A DNA stretch of 57,027 nucleotides from Nemertoderma westbladi. Lineage: Eukaryota > Xenacoelomorpha > Nemertodermatida > Nemertodermatidae. The DNA lies in the NCBI GenBank assembly GCA_032718475.1, contig JAUCBJ010008351.1, forward strand, positions 1-57,027. Reading direction: 5' to 3'. Every line of letters starts with the position of its first letter. Position 1 is the first letter of the stretch. A program made the translations under genes and the position numbers. Shown one piece after another: positions 1-11,308 of this stretch. Below the pieces are notes generated by a model. It did not search any database. It saw only the letters and a program-made list of their open reading frames with translations, and was not told the origin of the DNA.

Positions 1-1954
1 CTTGCCACTATGATTATCACAAGCGACTACCTCATGTCTACGATGAATTGAATTGTAATTATGAATTTAACTCCATACAAAAAGTTAAATATGCAATTTA
101 ATATGCATTATTTACTATAGATGTAAAATACGGACCCACCAAATGCCAATCTACGCCTCAATCCGGACTTAACAGAAGTTAACAAAAAATTATGGCAACT
201 TCTTATTTAATTAGTTGTAAATATTAAGTTCATTAAAATTCCATTCGAATCCTGCAACATTATATTACTCTTATTATTTCAACCAAACAAGTTAACTGTT
301 TTAGTTAGAACATTGCTGCATCATCTGGCCGATACTATTAGGGGCTGCATGTGCTGCATGTTATTCTGTCTTTATGGCAGGCAACATGATACTCCCAAAC
401 TACCGTTGTATCTCCAATGTTACCCACTATAATCCCAATCGTAATAGTACCTAATAAGTTATCCGCATGAACCACAGCAGGGAACTTGTACTACCACCTA
501 CCTCGGCTCTGGCAGTTTCTATTAAATATGAGATAGATACGATGTGACTGCTTCTAATATAGTTACAATCAGCGTTTTTCCTTGAAACACAAAATAATAA
601 TTTTGTGTTTTATCTTGTGTATTATTAACTGTATAATTAAAATAATATGGAGTTTTTTATAATTTCAGTGTTTTCATGTTCCACTCGTTTTATCAGGTGC
701 TATAGCTCCATATCTTGTTCCGCCATACTTAAATTTCATATCTACATCTCATTTTTCCAATGATGTAGATGGGTAGATTTGGTGTATTACAGTATAATTC
801 GGTATTTATCTATGAGTAACGACATTATATATTACCGGCTAAACGCTGCTTAATTTATTAATTAGTCGATCAAGATCTTCTGAATTACTCCATAATGTAT
901 TTAATACATGTATACCTAATATATTCACTTCTTAAACAATCAATATTTTTGTGCTAAATATTTTATTACTTACAACTAACTGTGAATCCTCTATGATGGA
1001 TGCAGACCCTCTAATGTTAATGATCTGTTCATCCAATTTGTTAATATTACTCAAAATATATTCTAATTATTCGAATCATTAGTTTATTAACAAAAAACGT
1101 GCATTAACAACAATATTGACGACAACTTAAAGAGGAAAACCCAAGATAGTATAATATTGCGATCGTTTTATTGTTATTTTCATTTCAACGACGGTTTTTA
1201 ACCTTTATAATATAATATCATATTCTTCTTCATAAAGTGTCAAAAAACTCATTTATTTTTACCATTACATTACAGGATAATAATATACTGCAAAGAAGTA
1301 GTGTCAATGGTGCTGAAACACATGTGGCTTGTTGTTTAGACTAGCTTAGCTACCCCCCATAAATATTTAGTTATAATAAATTAATTACCATTTTCATGTT
1401 TACGCATATATTTCAGTTTTTCTTGTCAGTAACGCTCTGAAAGTTAAGACTGAAAAATAATGTGAAAATTCTAGGTGTTCAATTTCTTTTTTTGGTATGC
1501 AAATATATTTGCTATCAAAATTATCGATAACTTATCATTTTTAAATGTGAAAAATGAATTTTATAATTAACTACTGTTAGTATTTGTTTAATAGTTCATT
1601 GTTTAAAAATAATATAATATTATATTCAACGGCACATTTTTTTATTATAATCCCCGTGCGTATATTTATCGTAAATTTATTTGAATTGTTTTTTTTTCAT
1701 GTCATCATTAATAAATAAATTTGTATTCAAATTCATGATCTCTTTATAATATCTAATCTGCCGCAGTCAATGGTGCAAAGCCGGAAAACAGAGCCGCCGC
1801 AAACCGCTAGCTCATGCTATATCCGTATGTCCGGTCCGATCAGAGAAGTAAAGTAATTGTTTTCCCACCAGGAGGTTTCTATATTCCAATGTCGTGATCG
1901 TGAACAGTCTGATCCTCCCTGCAATAGCGGTGGCTGGCTAGCTTTAAGTGGAGT
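1..1954. other. AT-rich DNA without recognisable genes
   Basis: No ORF with recognisable protein features is present on either strand. The stretch is AT-rich with many short A and T runs. A small inverted repeat at 585-610 has 11-base arms (AAACACAAAAT and its complement) around a 4-base loop. I see no transposon ends here. Confidence 0.6.
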
Positions 1955-2455
1955 GTGGGGCGAACCACGAAGGTAGCAGAGCCTTAGCCTAACTGGCACT
2001 GTTAGGGGGTGGGTTAATTTTAACAAATAGTTGTTGTCGTGCGATTGTGACATACTAATAACTTTGTCGCATTTAGAGCTGTCGTGTTGACAATTTTTAG
2101 GTCTCAATAGGGAGATTTATGAGAGACTTTCAGACGTGATCAGTTCAGTTTCAGTATTTACCTGGCTGCTAGAGGGCTACATGTCTAAACATTAAATGTC
2201 CTCCCACTTCCTTGCGTTTAATCCCTTCAACCTAAAATTTGTGAGATATTTACTAGACTATATTAGCTGTGTCTTTCCATTCTATTTCTTCTACATCACA
2301 TTTTTCTGCGGTCTTAAATCGTCTACAGGTACCCAGTCTGCCGCTAGGGGGTAAACGTTGTTAGGGGACATATGCTTATATTATGGTGGTAATTCTTTCG
2401 AGTTGACACTTAACATACATTTATAAAATGTGCTGCGCGAAGGCCCCACTTTGTG
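1955..2455 (+). repeat. Short copy of repeat family A
   Basis: The copy begins with the hairpin-like head GTGGGGCGAACCACG (1955-1969), followed by a GGGGGTGGGT stretch. Two diverged units each hold a GCTAGAGGGC or CCGCTAGGGGG motif, near 2165 and 2340. The copy ends with GTGCTGCGCGAAGGCCCCAC (about 2430-2449). The same head and tail bound the much longer copy at 3322-8016, so this is probably a shorter member of one dispersed non-coding family. The ORFs across it have no protein-like character. Confidence 0.7.
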
Positions 2456-3321
2456 TATAGCATATACAACATAGAAGAATGTGAATTGATACTGTATCAA
2501 CAAACACCGTATTGATTGTATTGGTTCGGATTCGGACCACAGTATCGTGGCTGCATGCATTTTGATGCTTGTTGATAGCGAATCAACTATGTATGACAGC
2601 TGAGAAACTTAGAAATGATATTGCAGTAATGGATGTTTTGATGTTTACTACTACTACTATTAATGGATGAAGAAGACTGGTCCGCCGATTCTATCTACCA
2701 GAATATAATAATAGCCACAACAAAAGAACCAGCTAGAAGCGTATTCCCCAGAAACCGAAATGAAAACAGTACTGTATGTACGAAAACAAGACGATATGAC
2801 AAGATATTATTATGACTGAGCAAAATCGATAATAATCAACTAAAAAACCCAAAAAGTAAAGATATTGATAAATTTATTTTCACACAGATTAGCAAAAATA
2901 TAGTAATCTGCTGGTACTTTGTGTTCTCCTCCACTATAGCAAAGCTACTTCAGCTTTGGACCGCCCACACGATCAGAGGAAGAAGTCAAGAGAGTTAGAT
3001 ATTATAGGCATGCATATAATGGCTGCATGTTGCCATGGTAATCAGAAAACTTGAGAGTGAAAATCGAAAAGCAAAATTCCTAGGTGTGATTTTGAGTTGA
3101 TGGCATTCTTCTTGTTAAATCTGTTTTAAGATGTGAATTCTTAGTTTTTGCATTGCTATGAAACGCTTACTGTAATAGTTTATAGATTTTGGTACCAAAA
3201 TTTGTGCTCTGGCTGCACTCAAGCTCCCTGTTATTTGCGGGTTTGGGGCCTTGTGGCTACCACAAAGCCAACCCTCCTACCCACAGCAGTGTTGTACCAA
3301 TATTGAATCATTGATCTTCTT
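2456..3321. other. Unassigned spacer
   Basis: AT-rich spacer between two copies of repeat family A. I see no gene, no tandem array and no clear transposon ends. Confidence 0.5.
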
Positions 3322-5584
3322 GTGGGGCGAACCACGAAGTTGGCGGAGCCTTAACGAATTGACACTGTTAGGGGGTGGGTCAATTTATGCAAATAGTTGT
3401 CGTCGTCGTCGTTGTCGTCGTCGTCGTTGTCGTCGTCGTCGTTACGATTTTGACATGCTAATAACTTTGTCGGATTTAAAGCTGCCAAGTTGAAAATTTG
3501 TAGATATCAATATGAGCAAAAGTTGAGATTTTTGAGAGACTTTCAGACACCATCAGTGCAATGGTCTCCCGCTAGAGGGCCACATGTCTAAACATTAAAT
3601 GGCCACCCATTTCTTTGCTTTTAATCCGTTTAAGCTGAAACTTGGGAAGTATGTACTAGACCATTAGCTGTAAATTTCAAAGGAGGCTAATCTGTCTGCA
3701 GTTCTCTAGTCTGCCGCTAGAGGGCGAAATGTCCCGAATGTGAAATTATTCTTCCATTTAGTTGTTTATGATCTGATTACGCTGAAACTTGTCATATATG
3801 TACTAGATGACATCCTGAGTCTTTGTGTGGATTGTAATCGGTCCGAAGTTTTCCAGTCTGCCGGTAGAGGGCCACATGTCTAAACATTAAATGGCCACCC
3901 ATTTCTTTGCTTTTAATCCGTTTAAGCTGAAACTTGGGAAGTATGTACTAGACCATTAGCTGTAAATTTCAAAGGAGGCTAATCTTTCTGCAGTTCTCCA
4001 GTCTGCCGCTAGAGGGCGAAATGTCCCGAATGTGAAATTATTCTTCCATTTAGTTGTTTATGATCTGATTACGCTGAAACTTGTCATATATGTACTAGAT
4101 GACATCCTGAGTCTTTGTGTGGATTGTAATCGGTCCGAAGTTTTCCAGTCTGCCGGTAGAGGGCCACATGTCTAAACATTAAATGCCCTCCCATTTCTTT
4201 GCTTTTAATCCGTTTAAGCTGAAACTTGGCAGATATGTATTAGACCATTAGCTGTGACTTTCAAAGGAGGCGAATCCATCTGCAGTTCTCCAGTCTGCCG
4301 CTAGAGGGCCAAATGTCTGAAAGTGAAATCGTTGTCGTCGTTACGATTTTGACATGCTAATAACTTTGTCGGATTTAAAGCTGCCAAGTTGAAAATTTCT
4401 AGGTATCAATATGAGCTAAAGTTGAGATTTTTGAGAGACTTTCAGACACCATCAGTGCAATGGTCTCCCGCTAGAGGGCCACATGTCTAAACATTAAATG
4501 CCCTCCCATTTCTTTGCTTTTAATCCGTTTAAGCTGAAACTTGGCAGATATGTATTAGACCATTAGCTGTGACTTTCAAAGGAGGCGAATCCATCTGCAG
4601 TTCTCCAGTCTGCCGCTAGAGGGCCAAAGGTCTGAAAGTGAAATCGTTGTCGTCGTTACGATTTTGACATGCTAATAACTTTGTCGGATTTAAAGCTGCC
4701 AAGTTGAAAATTTGTAGGTATCAATATGAGCAAAAGTTGAGATTTTTGAGAGACTTTCAGACACCATCAGTGCAATGGTCTCCCGCTAGAGGGCCACATG
4801 TCTAAACATTAAATGGCCACCCATTTCTTTGCTTTTAATCCGTTTAAGCTGAAACTTGGGAAGTATGTACTAGACCATTAGCTGTAAATTTCAAAGGAGG
4901 CTAATCTTTCTGCAGTTCTCCAGTCTGCCGCTAGAGGGCGAAATGTCCCGAATGTGAAATTATTCTTCCATTTAGTTGTTTATGATCTGATTACGCTGAA
5001 ACTTGTCATATACAGTCCCTATCTCATTCTGAATATTATTTCTCAAACTGGGTATCATTTCTCAAACCTTTTACTAATGATAGTCAACGGAGAATTTCAG
5101 TAGGTAAGACTGGGGTAAGAGTTGAGAAATCAGAAAGATGCAGCCAGCTCAATCTAACTCAAACTGGAGTCTGGCGCCATGGTTTGAGTTAGGTTGACTT
5201 CCAACTGTGCCATACTCAGCATTACTCTTCCGTACGGGATGGATAATTACTCTGGTTGAGTGAGGCACCACATGGGGAAGGGGCCTCTGTCTGTTGCTTG
5301 GGCTCTTGAGTTAATGGGTTGAATTACATAAGCTGGGCAGGCCGGCTTGCGTGTGTCTCATAAAAGACATGTCAATCACGCAGTTCCTTTGTGGGCTCTA
5401 CTAAATGTATGTTGTTAACTAAACCACACTGGCTCGGTCTGTTTGTAGAGTAATTCTGGGAATATTGTTGTGGGAAATTGGTGCTCTGTTGTCTGTCTGT
5501 TTGATGTCAATTGGTGCCTTACAAGACATATCAGTTTAAAAATCTAATGGTTAAATAAGAATTATTAGTGCATATGGGACCTCG

Positions 5585-6560
5585 GATTCCCCGTACTTAG
5601 TTCCAATTTAAGCCTCATGCGAATTTAGTTCCAATGGAAACGAATTTAGTTCCAATTTAGGCGAACTTAGTTCCAATAACTGTAGAAAAACGAAAACGAA
5701 TTTAGTTCCAATGGATGCGAATTTAGTTCCAATGGATGCGAATTTAACTCCAATGGATGCGAACTTAGTTCCAATGCATGCGAATTTAGTTCCAATGGAT
5801 GCGAATTTAGTCCCAATGGAAGCGAATTTAGTTCCAAAGGGGCGAGCCACGTAGTTGGCGAAGAATCTGTTTAATGACACTATTAAGAGGCTGGTTAAAC
5901 AATAATTGTAAATAACTAACCCATAACGCCCAACCTCCTAACCAAAACAATCTTATCCCAAACAACGCCCAAGCTCATAACCCAAACTACGCCCAACCTC
6001 CTAACCCAAACAACGCCCATCCACCTAAACCGAAACAACTAGTAAATATTGTATTTGGTGTGATAAATGGCACAATGTGCATGACTTGAGTATATAATAC
6101 TACAGACTCAGTCAGTCAGTATCAGTACACTCGTCATTAATATATAATTCAAAATGTGTAATTATACATTTAATAATAATTCGTTTTTTAAAAATGACGG
6201 AATGGTTTTACAATTATTTACAATTATTGTTGACCCTGACCCACCCCAATATTGACAATACGCAATCGGCTTCGCCTACTACGTGGCTATCCCCACGATT
6301 AAAACTTTGAAACTAAGTTCGTACCCATTGGAACTAAATTCGCTTCCATTGGAACTAATTTCGCTTCCATTGGAACTAAATTCGTTTTTATATTCTGGGA
6401 TTGAAACTAAGTTCGCCTCGATTGGAACTAAGTTCGCCTCGATTGGAACTAAGTTCGCTTTGTAAAATTTATTTTGGAACTAAATTCGTTTCAATTGGAA
6501 TTAAGTTTGTCTTTGAAAATGTGCGATTGGAACTAAGTTTGTGCTACCGGGACCTCGCAA
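5585..6560. mobile_element. Foldback-like element made of inverted 21-bp subrepeats
   Basis: The left arm (about 5600-5836) consists of tandem 21-bp units built around GAATTTAGTTCCAATGGATG. The right arm (about 6310-6540) carries the same unit inverted (GGAACTAAATTCGCTTCCAT and variants). Long inverted arms of short tandem subrepeats are the hallmark of foldback elements. The 21-bp period gives spurious ORFs with a 7-residue repeat on both strands. The arms flank a separate hairpin MITE at 5837-6293. A C-run follows the right arm. Confidence 0.75.
5837..6293. mobile_element. MITE with GGGGCGAGCCACG-type terminal inverted repeats
   Basis: The left end reads GGGGCGAGCCACGTAGTTGG. The right end, read on the minus strand, is GTGGGGATAGCCACGTAGTA followed by GGCGAAGCC. 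Similarity continues inward to a CAACAATAATTGTAAATAA segment on both sides, giving imperfect inverted repeats of roughly 90 bp. No ORF is present. The head matches the head of repeat family A, so the two are probably related. Confidence 0.65.
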
Positions 6561-6568
6561 CACCCACA

Positions 6569-6590
6569 CCCCCCCCCCCCCCCCCCCCCC
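6569..6590. repeat. Poly-C run
   Basis: A homopolymer of about 22 C at the right edge of the foldback-like element. Its length may be unreliable in an assembly. Confidence 0.9.
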
Positions 6591-8379
6591 TCCCATAAAT
6601 ATGGCCCTGTCTATAATTACAGAGGTTTCCTCAGGCCCCTTTGCCCGGTATACCCACCCCACACCCGGATGTATTGCGAATAATTGTGTTGACGATGTAA
6701 TAGAGAATTAAACATTAGTAAACCATTAAAGTTAAACATTAGAAACATTAGCGAAATATACGCGACATTAAATTAAATTTATAAAATTGGTTGGTTATAT
6801 TATATGGTTATATTTTAATTTAAAATAACGTTAATATGTTATGAGTCATACATACTTAATAAATGTAATAAAAAATTAATAAATCTTCAGTTTAATAATT
6901 TAGCATATAATTTTTTTATTCTGAAATTTAAAAATAAATTGAGTCACTGAGTCTGCAACTTAATTCTCACTATCTACTGGAGTTAATTACACACAAACAA
7001 ATCAAGTTTAGGGAATGTTATAACAGCAGGAGACCATCAAACCCGTATGCAGAGTTAACAGAAGCGAGTGGGCCATTAAACACAGACAGCTTGTTGTATG
7101 AATGCTACACAGTGCACAATGGGGGGTTATGCGAGTTTGAGTTGGGTTTGAGTAAATCAGACAGGTTTGAGTTAGTAAGAGTGAGGTAAGAGAAAAGGTA
7201 CCCAGTTTGAGAAACGGTATCTAGAATGAGATAAGGACTGTATGTACTAGATGACATCCTGAGTCTTTGTGTGGATTGTAATCGGTCCGAAGTTTTCCAG
7301 TCTGCCGGTAGAGGGCCACATGTCTAAACATTAAATGTCCTTCCCATTTTTTGCTTTTAATCCGTTTAAGATGAAACGTGGCAGATATGTACTAAACCAT
7401 TAGCTATGACTTTCAAATGAGGCGAATCCGTTTACAGTTCTCCAGTCTGCCGTTAGAAGGCAAAAATGTCCCGAAAGTGAAATTAATCTCCCATTTAGTT
7501 ATTTATGATGTGATCAAGCTGAAACTTGTCATATATGTACTAGAAGACATCCTAAGTCTTTGTGTGGACAGTAATCGGTCCGGAGTTTTCGAGTCTGCCG
7601 CTAGAGGGCGAAATGTAGGAAAGTGATAACCTTCGCGAATTCCTTGATCTTAATCTATTTAAGCTGAATTTTGGAATATACAGTACCGGTATGTACTAGA
7701 CCACATGCCTCGTCTTTGTGAGGAAGGTGATCGATCCGTAGTTCTTTAATATGCCGCTAGAGGGCTAAATGTATGAAAGTGAAAACCTTCCAACGTTTCG
7801 TTATTTATGATCCGTCAATCGGAAACTTGGTAGATATGTAATAGACCATAGGCTGTGGCTTTGTAGGGAAACTAATCCTCCCTTCTTCAGTTACCCAGTC
7901 TCCCGCTAGAGGGTTAACGTTTTCCGGGAAAATCTTCTCCTATGTTTTTATAATCCTTTCGAGTTGATACTTAGCATTAACTCATTTCACGTGCTGCGCG
8001 AAGGCCCCACTTCGTGTTAGTTAGTTGTTGGCTGGTTGTTCTTGCTTTCTGGACAATGTGCTGTGCAATGGCTATCCGGTTAGAGAAATAGAGATTACTC
8101 AAATAATGATCCACAAGTCGATTGTTTTCTAAGTCATTGATTAATTTGCAGCGTTTCCAGCCATTCCTCAGATATGGACACGGGCCGGGCTTGGGCCGCA
8201 ATTCTAAATATTGGACAGCCCGCTATTGTTGAATAATTATATGATCCATTTAACAAAACTCAAAAATATGTCAATTTTTGTTACACATTTTTTTTTCACA
8301 AAATTAAATTAAATATCTATATGTAATTTTCCTGTAACTAGGGCTGCTTCATGATTTATTTGTGTCTTTGTTTAACTTT

Positions 8380-9119
8380 GTGGGGCGAGACACGTATGGC
8401 GAGCCATCAGCGAACTGATATAATTATACTATGGCCGTTTTTCAAAAGTCTGTGTGTGTGTGTGTGTCGGAAGCCATAAATGTCGGAAGCCATAATCGAA
8501 GTTAATATCTTCAGCTAAATTGTATGGTTGAGTCATTTTGAACGGTCTCTCCATGGAAATTAATTGTTTAGCACCATACGATTAAAGTTATTTTGCACAG
8601 AAATTAGATATCTGGAATCCATGTACCCCATCCCATTATAGTTTTTTATTTTTTCAAGTGATTTGCGTTAATAAATGTATTTTTAATTGATTTAAACATA
8701 ATTAACATTGTAAATTCATACGCTGATTCCATTCTCCCCCATAGAGCCTAAGGCATGGCAAGGGCAGCCGTGCCCAATAATATTTCTTGAAGTTTTACAT
8801 TACTGCAAGCTAAAGTCTTTGACCAAGCCAGTGCCTAGGCTAGTACACAAGGACATAGTACAGTAGTCCAGTATAAGGAATAGTGCTCCTTCAATACATC
8901 TCAACAGACATCAATAATTCATTTGCCTGTGCCTACCAACGCATGCTCCATAACATAACATATATTCTTGATTTCCATCACCTCTCACCACAATTATTAT
9001 TATTAGTAATTAAAAGTTTCAATTCGGTTTGTCTTTCCGTTATCTGGTTATTCAGTTATTGCATTATTAATAAATAAATGTTTTAAAATATATCTTACGA
9101 AATATGGTTAATAATTAAA
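8380..9119. other. Solo family A head, GT microsatellite and unassigned spacer
   Basis: GTGGGGCGAGACACG at 8380-8394 is a solo, diverged copy of the family A head. A short (GT)n run follows at about 8452-8468. The rest, to 9119, is AT-rich with no gene that I can support. Confidence 0.5.
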
Positions 9120-9672
9120 ACTTGTCGCTAACATTCTCGCTATGGGGGTTTTAAGGAGTGCTGATTACATTTCTGATGTCAGTTTTCACGTTTACATAAA
9201 TCTAGTCTGTCTGTCTGTCGGTCATTCTGTCAGTCAGTCTGTCAAAACTTAAAAGATAATTCAAATTAACTAACATCCTCGTTATGGGGGTTTTAAGCGG
9301 TGCTGATTTCATTTCTGATGTCAGTTTTCAGGTTTACATAAATCTAGTCTGTCTGTTTGTCGGTCTTTCTGTCAGTCAGTCAGTCTGTCAAAACTTAAAA
9401 AAGAATACAAACTAACTAACATTCTCGTTATGGGGTTTTAATGGGTGCTGATTTTATTTTAGATGTCAGTTTTCACGTTTAAAAAAATCTAGTCTGTCTG
9501 GCTGTCGGTCTTTCTGTCAGTCAGTCTGTGAATACTTAAGAAAGTATACTAACTAACCATCATTCTCGCTATGGGGGTTTTAAGGGTTGCTGATTTCATT
9601 TCTGATGTCAGTTTACACGTTTACATAAATCTAGTCTGTCTGTCTGTCGGTCTCTCTGTCAGTCTGAACTAC
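9120..9672 (+). repeat. Tandem repeat of about 143 bp, four copies
   Basis: Four units start near 9127, 9271, 9417 and 9554. Each contains a CTATGGGGGTTTTAA segment, GATTTCATTTCTGATGTCAG and a run of GTCTGTCTGTCGGTC. Units are 141-146 bp long and differ by scattered substitutions, so the array is not very recent. No coding potential. Confidence 0.85.
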
Positions 9673-9842
9673 TGTACTGTGGTTGGCATTACGCCATATA
9701 CCTAACACTAATAATACAGTCTACAATACAGCCTATCTACAGTACAGAATCGATTGTTTGCCATGAAGAGCAATAAATGTCATTAATACTATCCACCAGT
9801 ATACCTACTCCAAGAGCCTTCCAATAAAACATGTATTCCAGC

Positions 9843-9897
9843 ATGACGTCCACTGCACGTCTTCGTGCTGTCCATGGTGACGTGCAGTGGACGTCAT
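9843..9897. other. Perfect 19-bp inverted repeat with a 17-base loop
   Basis: Arms 9843-9861 (ATGACGTCCACTGCACGTC) and 9879-9897 are exact reverse complements. The stem is GC-rich for this region and contains two ACGT-type cores per arm. No transposon ends are evident. It lies about 75 bp from the Pao-I insertion site. Confidence 0.85.
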
Positions 9898-9967
9898 TAG
9901 GCTCTAAGGGGTTAAGCAACACGGTCCCTACTTCGCCCTGTCGACACCCCAGCCATTTTTCACCAAT

Positions 9968-9972
9968 CCTTT
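9968..9972. other. 5-bp target site duplication of Pao-I (left copy)
   Basis: CCTTT at 9968-9972 just outside the left LTR is repeated at 24076-24080 just outside the right LTR. A 5-bp duplication is usual for BEL/Pao. It shows that the two LTRs belong to one insertion. Confidence 0.9.
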
Positions 9973-11230
9973 TGTACGCGCTTTTGGAAGACCTTTAGCA
10001 GTTTAACCTGCCAAAATTTATATGTCTTTTGGTTTATAAATATACTTTAGAAGATGACAAATATTTAATACCAATAAACACAACATTAGCAGAAGCCAGC
10101 CTAGTGCGCGTCCATTCACCCGCTGGATATTCCCGGGAGACTGGATTCTGAGGGCTTAGATTATTATTGCAGTGAAACCTACTGTATTATTCGATTGATC
10201 GTTAATAAATAATTTCTGACTAATATTATTCACTTTCGGGAAATATTAACAGTTCCTTTAGGACGTGGCGCTCTATCTAAGTAAACAGAGATATGACTTA
10301 CACTAATCACAACGGTAAGTCGGTAAGGCTTATGATTCACGTATGAGGCGCATTCTTTAGGAAATGCTTAGTTATCAGTCACAATCATGCACACTACCGG
10401 TAACACACAATACTGCTCACTAATTTGCCGACCGTCAATGAATTTTATCATATATAGAGAGAACAGCAACGGACCAATGTAGTGCTTATCAAATAGCATT
10501 AAATTCACTACAAACCACAATAATATAAGTCGCAATCGCTATATATAACCCGTCTCTCTAACCTGTAGTGTATCAAGAAAATTGGGAAATTTGGGTTCTT
10601 TATAGATGTTCTCCAAATAATATTCAACCAAAACACAACAGTAAACAGCATTAAGACAGTAGGTTAAGATATGATATGACAACAACACAAGTAATGATAT
10701 GTGATATATGACATAGACTGGACTGATAACAGTTATACGCTCTATAATCTTGAGCCTACTAATGTTTCTTCTAAAGTATGAAAACGAGTTGACTCTAGAG
10801 CCGGTGTTCCTGGCCTAGATAGCAACAACACAACAGTATCACAAAAAACAGTAAGACTGAACGCTCTAGCATGATCTGCCCAAAAGCTCCACATCTACAG
10901 AAAAAATCGCCCTGATTGGTCAACCGAACCACGAGAGAACAAAGAAACAAAGAAATGTCGACGTGGCAATATCAGCTGTTAGCCGTCATCATGGTAGCGA
11001 CACTGTTTTCAAGAGTATCTAGCTTATCACGTCACGAGATTGCGGATTATGTCCTCTAAAGTACAAATCTAGAAGAATGACTTTTATGTCCGTTAAAACA
11101 CCTATAATGGTACCTTGCGGGCGAGGGGAATATATATATAGTTAGAGAGCCTTTTAGAGTATTCCAGCGCCTGGGGGGAAACTGGATTGCAAAGCAAAGG
11201 GGCCAGTTATATCCCACAGAAGCTTTTACA
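9973..11230 (-). repeat. 3' LTR of Pao-I
   Basis: 1258 bp. Starts TGTACGCGCTTTTGG and ends AGAAGCTTTTACA on the plus strand. It differs from the copy at 22819-24075 at about six places that I could spot (for example near 10399, 10802 and 10926, and a one-base indel near 11036). Read on the minus strand, a TATATATAG-like element lies near 10540. Confidence 0.92.
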
Positions 11231-11246
11231 CCGCTCCCAGAAAATG
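11231..11246 (-). other. Candidate polypurine tract of Pao-I
   Basis: Directly inside the 3' LTR the minus strand reads CATTTTCTGGGAGCGG and then the LTR TG. GGGAGCGG is the probable primer for plus-strand synthesis. The same bases occur next to the LTR at 35062. Confidence 0.6.
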
Positions 11247-11308
11247 GGATTTGAGTCTATAAATATACAAAAATCACAGTTTCTAATATACGTAAATACT
11301 CTAAACAG

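Larger units (their letters stand above)
5013..7240. mobile_element. TIR DNA transposon with TA target duplication, non-autonomous
   Basis: About 42 bp at the left end (from CAGTCCCTATCTCATTCT) reappear inverted at the right end (ending AGAATGAGATAAGGACTG). TA flanks both sides (5011-5012 and 7241-7242). Removing the element and one TA restores the flanking family A unit, which reads CATATATGTACTAG in the neighbouring units. A TA duplication with CAGT termini is typical of the Tc1/mariner superfamily. No transposase ORF is visible, so this is a non-autonomous copy. Much of its length comes from a nested foldback-like element. Confidence 0.85.
3322..8016 (+). repeat. Long copy of repeat family A, with about 130-300 bp internal repeats
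   Basis: Head GTGGGGCGAACCACG at 3322-3336 and tail CACGTGCTGCGCGAAGG at 7988-8004 (running on to 8016). Inside, units of roughly 130-150 bp recur. Each holds a motif close to CCGCTAGAGGGC (for example 4005-4018), then ATTAAATG-like, TTTAATCCGTTTAAGC and GTACTAGACCATTAGC segments. A larger unit, including a CGT-rich stretch (3407-3455) and a TTGAGAGACTTTCAGACACC segment, recurs near 4330, 4640 and 4740. A DNA transposon (5013-7240) interrupts the array. Without that insert the array is about 2.5 kb. It does not look like coding DNA. Confidence 0.8.

Noticed and set aside
3251-3493. ORF with an Arg/Cys-rich repeat
   Set aside because: It is a reading of the (CGT)n stretch in repeat family A, not a protein gene.
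5608-6598. ORFs on both strands with the 7-residue repeat ASIGTKF or similar
   Set aside because: They are translations of the 21-bp foldback subrepeats, present on both strands, with no start context or conserved domain.
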